From Euglena gracilis (taxonomy: Eukaryota > Euglenida > Euglenophyceae > Euglenales): a stretch of 64,000 nucleotides of DNA. Positions 1 through 8,071 of this stretch are shown here, one piece after another (the stretch's first letter is position 1; every line of letters starts with the position of its first letter). Position numbers and translations under genes: made by a program. A model generated the notes under the pieces. The model saw only the letters and a program-made list of their open reading frames with translations. It ran no database searches and was not told where the DNA came from. The DNA is taken from contig CP154955.1 in NCBI GenBank assembly GCA_039621445.1, positions 31,638,542 through 31,702,541 of the forward strand. The letters run 5' to 3'.

Positions 1-2129
1 CACGTACTCCACCGCGCACAGCGCGTGGGCCACCTCCTCCAACAGCGCCGACTCGTCGCGCCGGGGCGCGAACGGGCGGTGCAGCAACCCCGCCGTGTCC
101 GGCAGCAGCGGCGTCAGGTACTGCTCGGTGGGCACCGAGGCCACCGACCGGTTCGGCATCCAGCGGTTCTCGGCGACGAAGTCCGGGTCGGCCAGCAGCC
201 GCATCGCCAGGCGCACCTGCTGCGCGGCGCGGTCGCGCTGTCCCGGTCCACCGGTGGCGGCGTCGCCGCCCGTCGCCGCGGACATCTGCCCGTCCGGTCC
301 CAGGCCGCTGTACGGGTGCACCGCCTCCCCGAGGAACAGCACCCGCTGGAGGTACGCCCACCGCTGGGCCATCCGCGGCCCCGGCAGCGCCGTCTCGGTC
401 TCCCGGGCCACGTGCTGACCGAAGGCGATCACCGCCTCCATCAGGTAGTGCACCCCGTCGAACCACGCGTGCACGTAGGAGGCTAGGCGCGCCGCTCGGG
501 GGGGTCCGGGACCCCCCCCCCCTGCGCGGCCGCCCCCTGCGCGGCCGCTCGCCCCCCCCCCCAGGCCCCCCCCACCCCCCCCCTTTACCTAGCATAGCCA
601 AGAAAAAAAATTTTGGTAAAAAAATCGCGATTTTTTGAGGCCCAAAAATGACCAAAAATGACCATTTTTGGACCCAAAATGGCAAATTTGGGGGCCGCGC
701 GCTCAGCGCGCGGCCAAATGAGCACTTTTTTGGTCAAAAATGCCCAAAAATGGCAAAAAAAGACCACTTTTTGGACCCGAAAATCACCGATTTTAGGATG
801 CGTTCCGCCCGCGCGGCCGCCCTCCGCCCCCCTCCCCCCCCTCCCCCCCGCGCGGCCGCCCGCGCGGCCGCTCGCCCCCCCCCCCCCCCCCCCCGCTGTG
901 CCTAGCCTCCGTAGAGGCCGTGCAGCACCGCTAGCGTCGACAGCGCCCAGGGACGAAGTCCCCGGCCTCGTTGTCGTACCGCGCGGGGTGGAAGTACACC
1001 TCACCGGTGAAATCCATCAGGGCGTACTCCGGCAGACCGGGCAGCGTGGCGAGGCGCGGCACCGGCAGGTACTGCCGCTCGATGTAGTCGGTGCCCTGGC
1101 GGTGCGGCACGTCGCCCGGCAGCTCGCTCTGTCGGAGGCAGCCGTAGTGAGGGTAGGTCTGCACCCCCACCGCCGTCTCCAACAGACGGCGCCGCGCCCA
1201 GCGCGCCGCGTGGAAGCCCCGCAGGTCGTCCGCGTCCTCGCCGGGGTTGTGCGGGTCGCGGTCGTGCCGGGCGCAGTCCAGCAAGTACGCGGCATGCAGG
1301 TCGGTGGTGGGGCCAACGAACAGCGCCGAGGGCGGGGGTTGGCGCGCCAGCGCCGCTCCTGCGCCGCATTCCAACGCTCCCGCCGGGCCGCCTCGGACTC
1401 GTCGGCGGGGTCCTCCACCCAGATGTCATCGTCCCCATCGTCGTCCTCCGGGACCGCGTGGTAGTAACCCCAGAACGGGTCGGGGTCGGCCCGCAGGCGG
1501 TCCACCACCGCGTCCTCCGCGGGCAGGCCCAGCATGCGCGGCGCGGGGACCACCCAGTTCTCCGCGTAGGCGTCCAGGACACCGGGCGCGAAGCATTCGG
1601 GGCGGTTGTGCACGAGCGTGTGGAAGCCCATCCCCGCCGCGTCCCGCCGGGCGCGGCGCACGCACCGCAGGGCGTCCTCCGCCTGTCGATGGCCCGTCAG
1701 CCCCACGCAGTCGTTCGTGAACTCCAGGTAGACGCACGCGTCCACGTAGAACAGGTGGCGCTCACAACCGCAGGCGCGGGGCTTGAGGAACCAGGCGGTA
1801 GACTGCCACTGCACCACCGTCCGCGGGTCGTTCAGCGCCCGCCGGAGTGGTCCGGACGTCCGGTTCAGGACGAGGAGGGTGGTCAGGTCGCAGAACGCCA
1901 GCACCCGGTGTTCCCACACCTCCGTGGGGATGCGCGCCGGCGGCCCGCATCGCTGCCGCTTTGCTCCGCGCAGCACCACCCGGCAGGTCGCGGGGCTCCG
2001 CGGCGCCAGGGCCCCCGGTGCCGGTCGCGGCGGTGGCAGGGTCGCCGGGTGGGTGTCGTCGGCGGTCCAGAACCAGTCGTCCCCCGCCGGCTGCGCCGCG
2101 GGGATCTCCAGGCCGTGGAAATTGAGCAT
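1..2129 (-). CDS. F-box-like protein gene, 3' end beyond window
   Basis: GC-rich minus-strand reading, chosen start ATG at 2129 (MLNFHGLEIP), a short distance inside a pyrimidine-rich AG acceptor. Around residues 60-100 an F-box-like helix set is visible (IPTEVWEHRVLAFCDLTTLL, then NRTSGPLRRALNDP), which in known families binds SKP1 and recruits targets to an SCF ubiquitin ligase. Downstream is an acidic stretch (PEDDDGDDDIWVEDP) and a long region I do not recognise. The reading shifts by one base inside a C-run near 1337 and possibly again near 963, each fixed by one extra C, so either homopolymer sequencing errors or a decaying gene. Near 910 it is broken by an insert (479-909), after which coding resumes (SYVHAWFDGVHYLMEAV) and stays open to position 1. 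Strong third-position GC supports coding. The F-box call rests on pattern only; the substrate is unknown. Confidence 0.55.
479..909. mobile_element. Intron-like element with inverted ends and 5-bp flanking repeat
   Basis: The insert begins GAGGCTAGGC and ends with its exact complement GCCTAGCCTC, and is flanked by the direct repeat CGTAG (474-478 and 910-914). It lies inside the F-box-like gene. Removing the insert plus one CGTAG joins minus-strand codons ...GGC CTC TAC GTG CAC GCG in frame with the downstream exon. The interior is AT-rich with C/G homopolymers and an internal GC-rich palindrome near 695-712. It has no GT-AG at these ends. This resembles the non-conventional introns of euglenids and MITE-derived introners. 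An alternative GT-AG intron (donor GTCGAC near 950, acceptor CCTAG near 482) is also frame-compatible but has a weak donor. Confidence 0.5.
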
Positions 2130-2156
2130 CGCGGGGAGAAAACGGGAACGAAACGC

Positions 2157-2195
2157 CTGCGGGCAAAAAAAATTAAAAACAAAAAACCCCCAAAC
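2157..2195 (-). other. Candidate trans-splice acceptor for the F-box-like gene
   Basis: On the minus strand a T-rich tract (TTTTTAATTTTTTTTGCCC) ends in GCAG at 2157-2160, 28 bases before the ATG at 2129. A pyrimidine tract plus AG just upstream of a start codon is what spliced-leader addition in euglenozoans uses. An ordinary cis acceptor of an upstream exon would look the same. Confidence 0.4.
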
Positions 2196-2260
2196 CGTTC
2201 CACGATAGGCTGCCCCCTGTGCGGGGTGGAAGGCTGATGATCCGTTTGGGAACACACACC

Positions 2261-2320
2261 CATGCATTACGGGATTGTAATGCATGATGCATTACGGGAT
2301 TGTAATGCATGATGCATTAC
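2261..2320. repeat. Palindromic repeat array, left copy
   Basis: Two and a half copies of a roughly 25-bp unit whose core is a 9-bp palindromic stem (ATGCATTAC / GTAATGCAT) around a six-base loop GGGATT. The same unit in opposite orientation forms the six-copy array at 4081-4226, so the two arrays bracket 1.8 kb as a large inverted repeat. Confidence 0.85.
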
Positions 2321-2357
2321 TACTGAGTGTGATGTCTAAAAAGAATACAATACCGAT

Positions 2358-2701
2358 ATGTCGCAGACTCCCGATCACCTGGCCGGGTGGATCGCCACCA
2401 CTGTGTGGATGTTATCCGAAGGTCTGTTTTTTTTTTTAATCTACAGACATGTACTATTTTATTTTCCCTTTAGTTTGTCAGTTTGCCTCCGTTCCTCAAC
2501 AAGTTCCTCCATCCAACAACAACAACTCCATCCATCAACAAATTCCTTCTGGTGTGTATTTTTTTTTGTAATACGTTGCACATATTTTTTTTTTCTACAG
2601 GAAGTTCTGATGGCACACGGGTGTGCCGCCAGCCCCGTCGCAGCCCCAGATTGTTGGCTGCTGCCGCCAAGCGACAACGACAATTGACAATTGACAATTG
2701 A
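2358..2701 (+). CDS. Hypothetical small two-exon gene (54 aa)
   Basis: ATG at 2358 opens MSQTPDHLAGWIATTVWMLS; the first exon ends at 2421 (GAA G|GTCTG). A T-rich intron 2422-2600 ends in TTCTACAG, and the second exon 2601-2701 continues in frame to TGA, giving 54 residues with a basic C-terminal half (PRRSPRLLAAAAKRQRQ). The splice signals and the long pyrimidine tract are good, but the protein is short and unrecognised, and the last codons fall in a small ATTGACA repeat. A chance structure is possible. Confidence 0.35.
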
Positions 2702-2795
2702 TCATCCAGATGACATTATCTATCCCAGATGACATTATCTATCTTTTTCAATCATCCTTTTTTTTTTTGTTTCCAAGATCAAGACCCAAAAAGTA

Positions 2796-3125
2796 AGTCG
2801 AAAATTTTTTTTGAAAATTTTTTTTGACCAAAAGTGTTTTTTATGGCAAAGTGGGACATTTTCTCGAAAAAAAATTTTTTTGCCCCCCCCCCGAAAAAAA
2901 TACAAGTCGAAAATTTTTTTTGAAAATTTTTTTTTGACTAAAAGTGTTTTTTATGGCAAAGTGGGACATTTTCTCGAAAAAAAATTTTTGCCCCCCCCCG
3001 AAAAAAATACAAGTCGAAAATTTTTTTTGAAAAATTTTTGAAAAATTTTTTTGACCAAAAGTGTTTTTAATGGCGAAGCGGGACATTTTCTGGAAAAAAA
3101 TTTTTGCCCCCCCCCGAAAAAAATT
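2796..3125. repeat. Tandem A/T-run repeat, about three copies of ~107 bp
   Basis: Each unit runs AAGTCGAAAA - T-run - TGACCAAAAGTGTTTTT - TGGCAAAGTGGGACATTTTC - A-run - TTTTTGCCCCCCCCC. Copies differ mainly in homopolymer lengths. There is no coding potential beyond low-complexity frames. Confidence 0.85.
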
Positions 3126-3366
3126 TTTTTTTGACAAAGTACCTGGGTACCAGGAGCCAAATAAATTTTTTTTTCAAAAAAAAGTCGTTACTACCGAGGA
3201 CGGGAGGGAAATTTTTTTGAAAAACCCTCACTCGTGGGGAGCAGCCAAAGCGTGCTCCCCCCTCACCTCGCTCACTGCCACCACACCACGCCACTTCTAA
3301 CCCTCGGTGCTCCCTCGTTCTCTGCCTTCCCTTTTTGGCGCGGTGACCTCTCTTACGGTCGCTCAG

Positions 3367-3666
3367 GCCACGGAGCCGTCGGCCCCCTTCCTCCTGCTCG
3401 GGAGGGAGGAGGTCTACGCGGACCTGTGGGAGCGCCACCGCCCCCGCAAAAACTTCTACGCCCGGAACGAGGCCGGGGAGCGGGTGGTGGCCTCCCGCAC
3501 GTTCGTGCGGCGGGGCATGGCCGACGCCGAGGAGTGGTGCTTCTTCTGCCTCTCCCAGCACCTGACGTGCCGGGACCACGAGGTGGTCGTCCGGGGGGGC
3601 CGGACGGGCCTCCGGGCCTTCGTCGCCCGGGCCTGCCGCAACCGCTGGGACCCGGATTACGACTGA
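3367..3666 (+). CDS. Hypothetical terminal exon, ~99 codons
   Basis: A GC-rich frame runs from the acceptor-like CTTACGGTCGCTCAG at 3352-3366 to TGA at 3664-3666 and ends WDPDYD. It has no ATG before codon MADAEEW (3517), so an upstream exon or late start is needed. Codon use is strongly G/C at third positions, like the F-box-like gene. The product is charged, with a cysteine cluster (CFFCLSQHLTC) that could hold a metal, followed by a basic segment. I do not recognise the family. Confidence 0.4.
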   Translation, partial: ATEPSAPFLLLGREEVYADLWERHRPRKNFYARNEAGERVVASRTFVRRGMADAEEWCFFCLSQHLTCRDHEVVVRGGRTGLRAFVARACRNRWDPDYD

Positions 3667-3774
3667 CCTTTGTTTCCTGACCTTCTGACGTGACACGCAT
3701 GCCATCGCCGCCGCCCGGGGCGGAACGGGGCGCGAACGGCACGCACTACCATTGCCCCCGCCCCCCGGCCGAGT

Positions 3775-3830
3775 GGTCCCCTGTGGCGCCGTCTACGCGA
3801 GCGACCCGGGTTCGAACCCCGGTCGGGGAC
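3775..3830 (+). other. tRNA-like / Pol III B-box remnant
   Basis: A perfect T-arm (CCGGG-TTCGAAC-CCCGG, 3806-3822) is followed by TCGGGGAC, which can pair with GTCCCC at 3776-3781 like an acceptor stem. Only about 25 bases separate the 5' strand from the T-arm, too few for D and anticodon arms. This is best read as a degenerate tRNA or a tRNA-derived SINE head, not a working tRNA. Confidence 0.3.
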
Positions 3831-4080
3831 GGGGGTACCTCCAGACCGTCCCATTCAGGGTCGAAAAAATAAACGTAGGCTGCGCTCTGGATCCACCCTG
3901 AGGGGCTCGTGACAGCCCCGTCCCGGACGGATGGTCCACGAATGATAGCACCACCGCTCCCCACACACGGTGTGTAACGTGCGCCGCGCGCCCCCTCCGC
4001 TGGACGCCGAGTTCGACGACGACGAGGACCCCGACGCCGCCGTACGCGCCCCACCCCGCGCGCCGCGCGCACACCGTATC

Positions 4081-4226
4081 ATCATGCATTACAATCCCGT
4101 AATGCATCATGCATTACAATCCCGTAATGCATCATGCATCACAATCCCGGTAATGCATCATGCATTACAATCCCGGTAATGCATCATGCATTACAATCCC
4201 GTAATGCATCATGCATTACAATCCCG
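4081..4226. repeat. Palindromic repeat array, right copy (six units)
   Basis: Six units of 25-26 bp (ATCATGCATTACAATCCCGT then AATGC), each able to form the ATGCATTAC/GTAATGCAT stem. It is in inverted orientation relative to 2261-2320. Confidence 0.9.
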
Positions 4227-4955
4227 ATGGTAGCACACCCAAGAAAAAGATGAACAAAAAAAAACCGATATGTTTGGCAGGGGGGGGTGGCTGTGGCTGC
4301 TGGCGGTTGCTGTAGGGGCTGGGCCTGGGGTTTGGGCTGCGGCAGGGGCTGGGGCTGCGGCAGGGGCTGGGGCTTGGGCTGCGGCAGGGGCTGGGGATGC
4401 GGCAGGGGCTGGGGCTGCAGCAGGGGCTGGGGCTTGGGATGCGGCAGGGGCCTGGGCTGCGGCAGGGGCTGGGGCTGCAGCAGGGGCTGGGGCTTGGGAT
4501 GCGGCAGGGGCCTGGGCTGCGGCAGGGGCTGGGGCTGCGGCAGGGGCTGGGGCTGCGGCAGGGGCTGGGGCTGCGGCAGGGGCTGGGGCTGCGGCAGGGG
4601 CTGGGGCTTGGGTTGTGGCAAGGGCTGGGGCTGCAGGGGAGGGGTCGGTGGCGTCCACAACACCGGCCGCCTCCACGCCGCGGGCCCCTTTGGTGTTGGC
4701 TTCGGCTTTGGAAGGGGTTGCGGAGCCCCCGATAGGGGCTCTGGCTTTGGCTGACGAATGGGCTCTGCCTCCAGCTCAGGCAGTTGATCTTCTCTTTGAT
4801 GGGCTTGGGCTTGGGCAATTTGCACCTACACAGGCATAAACGATAGTCAGAAACGGATAAACAAAAACACACACACCGTGTTCTCACCATCCCATTGGTA
4901 TTCCGCAACCTCCAATTTGACAGCCAACATATCTGTATAATATGTTTCTGAAAGA
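4210..4955 (-). CDS. Pro/Gln repeat protein, probably spliced
   Basis: The minus-strand frame (about 4825 to 4210) starts with a charged segment (AQAHQREDQLPELEAEPIRQ), then PKGPAAWRRPVLWTPPTPP, then a long run of the hexapeptide QPLPQP and its variants KPQPLP. The repeat is an 18-bp minisatellite (about 4316-4640). At 4826-4829 a TGTGTAG acceptor and at about 4890 a GTGAGA donor suggest an upstream exon (4893-4937) behind another acceptor TTATACAG, with ATG TTG GCT GTC AAA, but the frames do not join cleanly with that donor. The alternative minus frame gives SPSPCR repeats. An extended proline-rich linker or surface protein is possible; no function is assigned. Confidence 0.4.
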
Positions 4956-5470
4956 AAAATATTATTGGTATTACTGCCACGTGGCTGGTACGTCGCGCTG
5001 GGCCGTTTTGCTGATTCCTACTGTCATTTCCGACGATGCGCACCCACAGAAACTACAGTATCAGCATTTCGCAGTGATAGATCCGTGATCAGCGCACCAT
5101 TCCGAACCGATACATGTATAATTCTACTGGTTTTCGAATTGTACCATTAGACGTCTCATTTTCTAATTACATGCAAATTACATTCAAATTACCTTCAAAT
5201 TACTCCAAATAACACGCAAATCACACAGACAATTCCCAAGTCTCATCGCTCTTTTTCCTTCCACCAAACTCCCCAAACAGACAAGGGGGGGGGCTTAAAA
5301 AATCTCGTTAGGAAAAGAATACCTCGGGATCCTCTCATACCTTACCTTTGTAATGAGGGGGAAAAAATGCAGGGATAGGTGAGCTGGGCAGCCCAGTTGG
5401 CCGGCCAGCCTGCGTCCGGCTGGCCCGGCCTTCGGCCGGCTGGCCCGGCCTCCGGCCGGGTTGGACCCGA
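4956..5470. other. No gene seen
   Basis: AT-rich spacer with short repeats (ACATTCAAATTACCTTCAAA) at 5165-5220. From 5395 there is a G/C-rich block of repeated GGCCGGCTGGCCCGGCC, close to the tandem motif at 16,220-16,300. Confidence 0.4.
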
Positions 5471-5474
5471 CTTT

Positions 5475-6215
5475 TTATTTCAGTCGACCCCCCCGGGGGG
5501 GGCTCCCAGCCCGAATTTGGGTTGCTGGCTGGATTTGAGCTGCTGGCTGGCTGGACCCCCCCCCCGGGGGTAGGGTGCCCTCCAGCTTGGGAAATTCCCT
5601 GTCCACAACATCCATTTTGGTGTTGGTTTCGAGTTTGACAGGAATGAGAGCGCCTGAAACCGACCAAAAAATACCTTTTTTCTCTCTTTGTTCCCAGAAT
5701 CCTTTAGAAAAAGTGCCCTGACACTGTACTGTTCCCGTCCCCCCTATGGGAACAGTAAGGGGGGGGGGACAATAAGGGGGGGTCAATGGTACATGGTTTG
5801 TGGCGAGCCGCTTTGTGTTCCAACCCTGAAAGCTGTGTCGGAGGGACTTGCAGCAGTGGAAAAACGGGCAATGGAAAAGGCCTGGGCCCGCTTCCTCGGA
5901 ATATGAGGAATCTGGACTGCGCTCAGCCCTTCGTTTACATGCGTGGTGGTTTGGTCTTGCAAGTGCGGAAGTGGTGGAGGAGGAGGTGCATGGTGGCGGA
6001 GGCGCCAAGTTGATGACAGCAGCTGATTGATTCACCGCCATGAAAGCTGCCCCAGGATCCGAAGGCGAAGTCGGCCCCGGATTTGATTCGATATCTCCAT
6101 CATTGCATAGGTCCCGCATCCGTGAACGTTGTGCGGACAACTTGCCTTCAACTTGCAATGAGGACAGATGAAGACCTGGATTGCAAATGTGGAACCATAG
6201 AGGGAAAGCCAGGGA
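5475..6215 (-). CDS. 2A-peptide-containing reading frame
   Basis: The minus-strand frame carries GDIESNPGP, with DIESNPGP encoded at 6095-6072, matching the DxExNPGP signature of 2A ribosome-skipping peptides. Upstream residues (AQRSRMRDLCND) are basic and Leu/Cys containing, as in known 2A sequences. After the motif come about 190 residues: a Ser/Pro/Thr linker, a basic patch (CKRRAERSPDSS), a Cys/His segment (FHCPFFHCCKSLRHSF) and a Pro/Gln tail, ending at 5475 in a repeat-rich zone. The frame has no clear ATG (6158 is TTG) and stays open upstream, so an N-terminal exon is likely. In trypanosomatids 2A peptides head some non-LTR retrotransposon proteins; no reverse transcriptase is visible here. 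Coding is uncertain at the 3' end. Confidence 0.5.
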   Translation of the reverse strand, partial: SLAFPLWFHICNPGLHLSSLQVEGKLSAQRSRMRDLCNDGDIESNPGPTSPSDPGAAFMAVNQSAAVINLAPPPPCTSSSTTSALARPNHHACKRRAERSPDSSYSEEAGPGLFHCPFFHCCKSLRHSFQGWNTKRLATNHVPLTPPYCPPPLTVPIGGTGTVQCQGTFSKGFWEQREKKGIFWSVSGALIPVKLETNTKMDVVDREFPKLEGTLPPGGGSSQPAAQIQPATQIRAGSPPRGGRLK

Positions 6216-6571
6216 GGGGATGGAAAGGGGACGAGTGAGGATGGGAGATATGGGCGAACGGTAGCTCGGAATCGTGGCGATTGAGGTTGGTGGTCGAAAG
6301 TGAATGGTGGTGGGTGGGCCGTGGTGGGGACAGGGTTGGGCCAGGGCTGAGGCATTGTTTTAAAACAAGTGTTTTTAAACAAGTTTTTTTCCCTATTTGC
6401 AGTGTTTTATTTAAAAAAACACTCTTTTTTGAAACAAAAAACCGTTTTTCAACCGTTTTTTATTCATGAAAGTTTTTTTTGCTTTGTTTTAAAACAAAAA
6501 AAACGTCAGCCCTGGGTTGGGCACATGCGGGGTGAGAGGGGGGGGCGAGCTAGCAGTGGGGACTGCGGCTG

Positions 6572-6698
6572 CACCATGGGGAGGGACAGGCTCGCCAGGG
6601 CTCACCGAGGGAGAGATCCTTGGGCGAGGATCCGAGGGAGAGGCTGCCAAGGATCTCTCCCTCGGTGAGCCCTGGCGAGCCTGTCCCTCCCCGTGGTG
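6572..6698. repeat. Near-perfect 52-bp-arm hairpin
   Basis: Arms 6572-6623 and 6647-6698 are reverse complements with one mismatch. The 23-base loop contains GAGGATCCGAGGGAGAG. Weaker pairing continues outward (GACTGC/GCAGTC). Confidence 0.95.
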
Positions 6699-6738
6699 CT
6701 GATGCAGTCCCTACTACTGGCCATCCCGCGGACCCGTC

Positions 6739-6880
6739 CCCCCCACCGCCCCAAAGCACCAACAGGCTGGCCCCCACCGTGACGGGGTTTACGTTGGGCG
6801 AGGATCCGAGAGAGACGCCGCCCAACGTAAACCCCGTCACGGTGGGGGCCAGCCTGCTGGTGCTATGGGGCGGTGGGGGG
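6739..6880. repeat. Near-perfect 62-bp-arm hairpin
   Basis: Arms 6739-6800 and 6819-6880 pair with two mismatches. The 18-base loop (AGGATCCGAGAGAGACGC) is related to the loop of the hairpin at 6572-6698. Confidence 0.95.
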
Positions 6881-7120
6881 AATGGGGCTGCCCTCGGGGG
6901 GGGGGGGGCGTAGGGAGACTCGCCCAGGCTCGCCGGGGGTGGGATCCTTGGCAGCATCACCCTCGGGTCACGGCCCTTGCTACTCACTGGGTGGGCGCAT
7001 CTCAGACCCGGGGCGTTCCCTGTGGGGCCCTTGGCGGCGGGCGGGGCAGGGCGCCTCTTGACACACATGGGAGGAACAGGGGCGTCCCCCTGTCCTGGGA
7101 AGGTGCGAAACTCAGATACT

Positions 7121-7196
7121 CCTCACGATACAGCGCGATACAGTACCTCACGATACAGCGCGATACAGTACCTCACGATACAGCGCGACCCAATAC
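7121..7196. repeat. 25-bp tandem repeat, three copies
   Basis: CCTCACGATACAGCGCGATA + CAGTA repeated three times, the third diverging at its end. Confidence 0.9.
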
Positions 7197-8040
7197 GGGA
7201 ATAAAGGTACCCACGGTGGGTAGCACAGCTTCACCCAAACCGTGCCCCGGGCCCAGGGTAACGTCTCTTTTGGCCCTCGCCACAAGAGGAACCCCCTTGT
7301 GACTCCCTGTGCCGCCACAGGTCGCGGGTAGCTTATACTCTGGGTGTAATGTACAAAAGAGTGCGCGACGGAGATCCCTATTTAGACCGCAACTCCTAAT
7401 TCTTTTACGCGAACTCGATGGTGCATGCTGCACCCCAGGCCGAGGAAATCATATCCCATCTCTCCTGATGGCAGATATTTGCTTGATTTTCGAAAAACAC
7501 TGTTGTCCTTCTTCGCTGTAGTGTCCAAGCCAAGCCTGTATGAATTGAGTGAAAGCTCCAAGTTTTTTCAACACCAATTGGATCCATGCAAAGCTTGAGA
7601 CCAAGAATTTCATGTCAATAAAATTATGAATTTTTCCGGATGGTTTGAAGGACCATCTCCTTTTTTCTTGTCCTCCTTTTTTTCCCTGAACTGGACACCC
7701 TTGAAGCCTTGTTGCTCGGTGACCTTCGCCGAATTTTTTGTTTTGAATTGCCAAGATTTTGAATTTTTTCTCTGCGAAATGGGCACACCCATGACGTCAC
7801 GTGCCTTTTTCTCCTCGGTGCTTCATATTTCATGTGGTTCTTTATTATGAAGGAGACAGTTCAAGTTCAGTCCTGTCGTGAAAGACGGAGGAAGGGAATA
7901 GAACCTTAAAGGAAGGAAGGAAATAAGGAAAATGTGAACATGACTCACAAAAACCGAATGTTTAATCCCCCTTTTATCTTCATTTTTTGTTGAGACAACA
8001 AACTTTTTTCCCCATCATTGCCAAAGCAAGGAAAACAGTC
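7197..8040. other. Spacer upstream of the ATP synthase gene, no gene seen
   Basis: Only short frames without homology I can recognise. The last 150 bases become A/T-rich and lead into the pyrimidine tract before the gamma-subunit start. Confidence 0.4.
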
Positions 8041-8063
8041 GGTTTTCCTTTGTTCATTCCCAG
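8041..8063 (+). other. Candidate spliced-leader acceptor for the gamma gene
   Basis: GGTTTTCCTTTGTTCATTCC then CAG at 8061-8063, eight bases before ATG 8072. The encoded N-terminus already aligns with the start of the family, so this is more probably a trans-splice acceptor than the end of an intron after a presequence exon. Confidence 0.5.
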
Positions 8064-8071
8064 AAGACAAG

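Noticed and set aside
3775-3830. A functional tRNA gene
   Set aside because: The T-arm and a partial acceptor stem are present, but there is no room for D and anticodon arms.
4270-4839. Plus-strand Gly/Ala-rich frame opposite the Pro/Gln repeat
   Set aside because: It is the complement of the 18-bp minisatellite. The minus frame has non-repeat charged flanks and an acceptor; the plus frame has only repeat.
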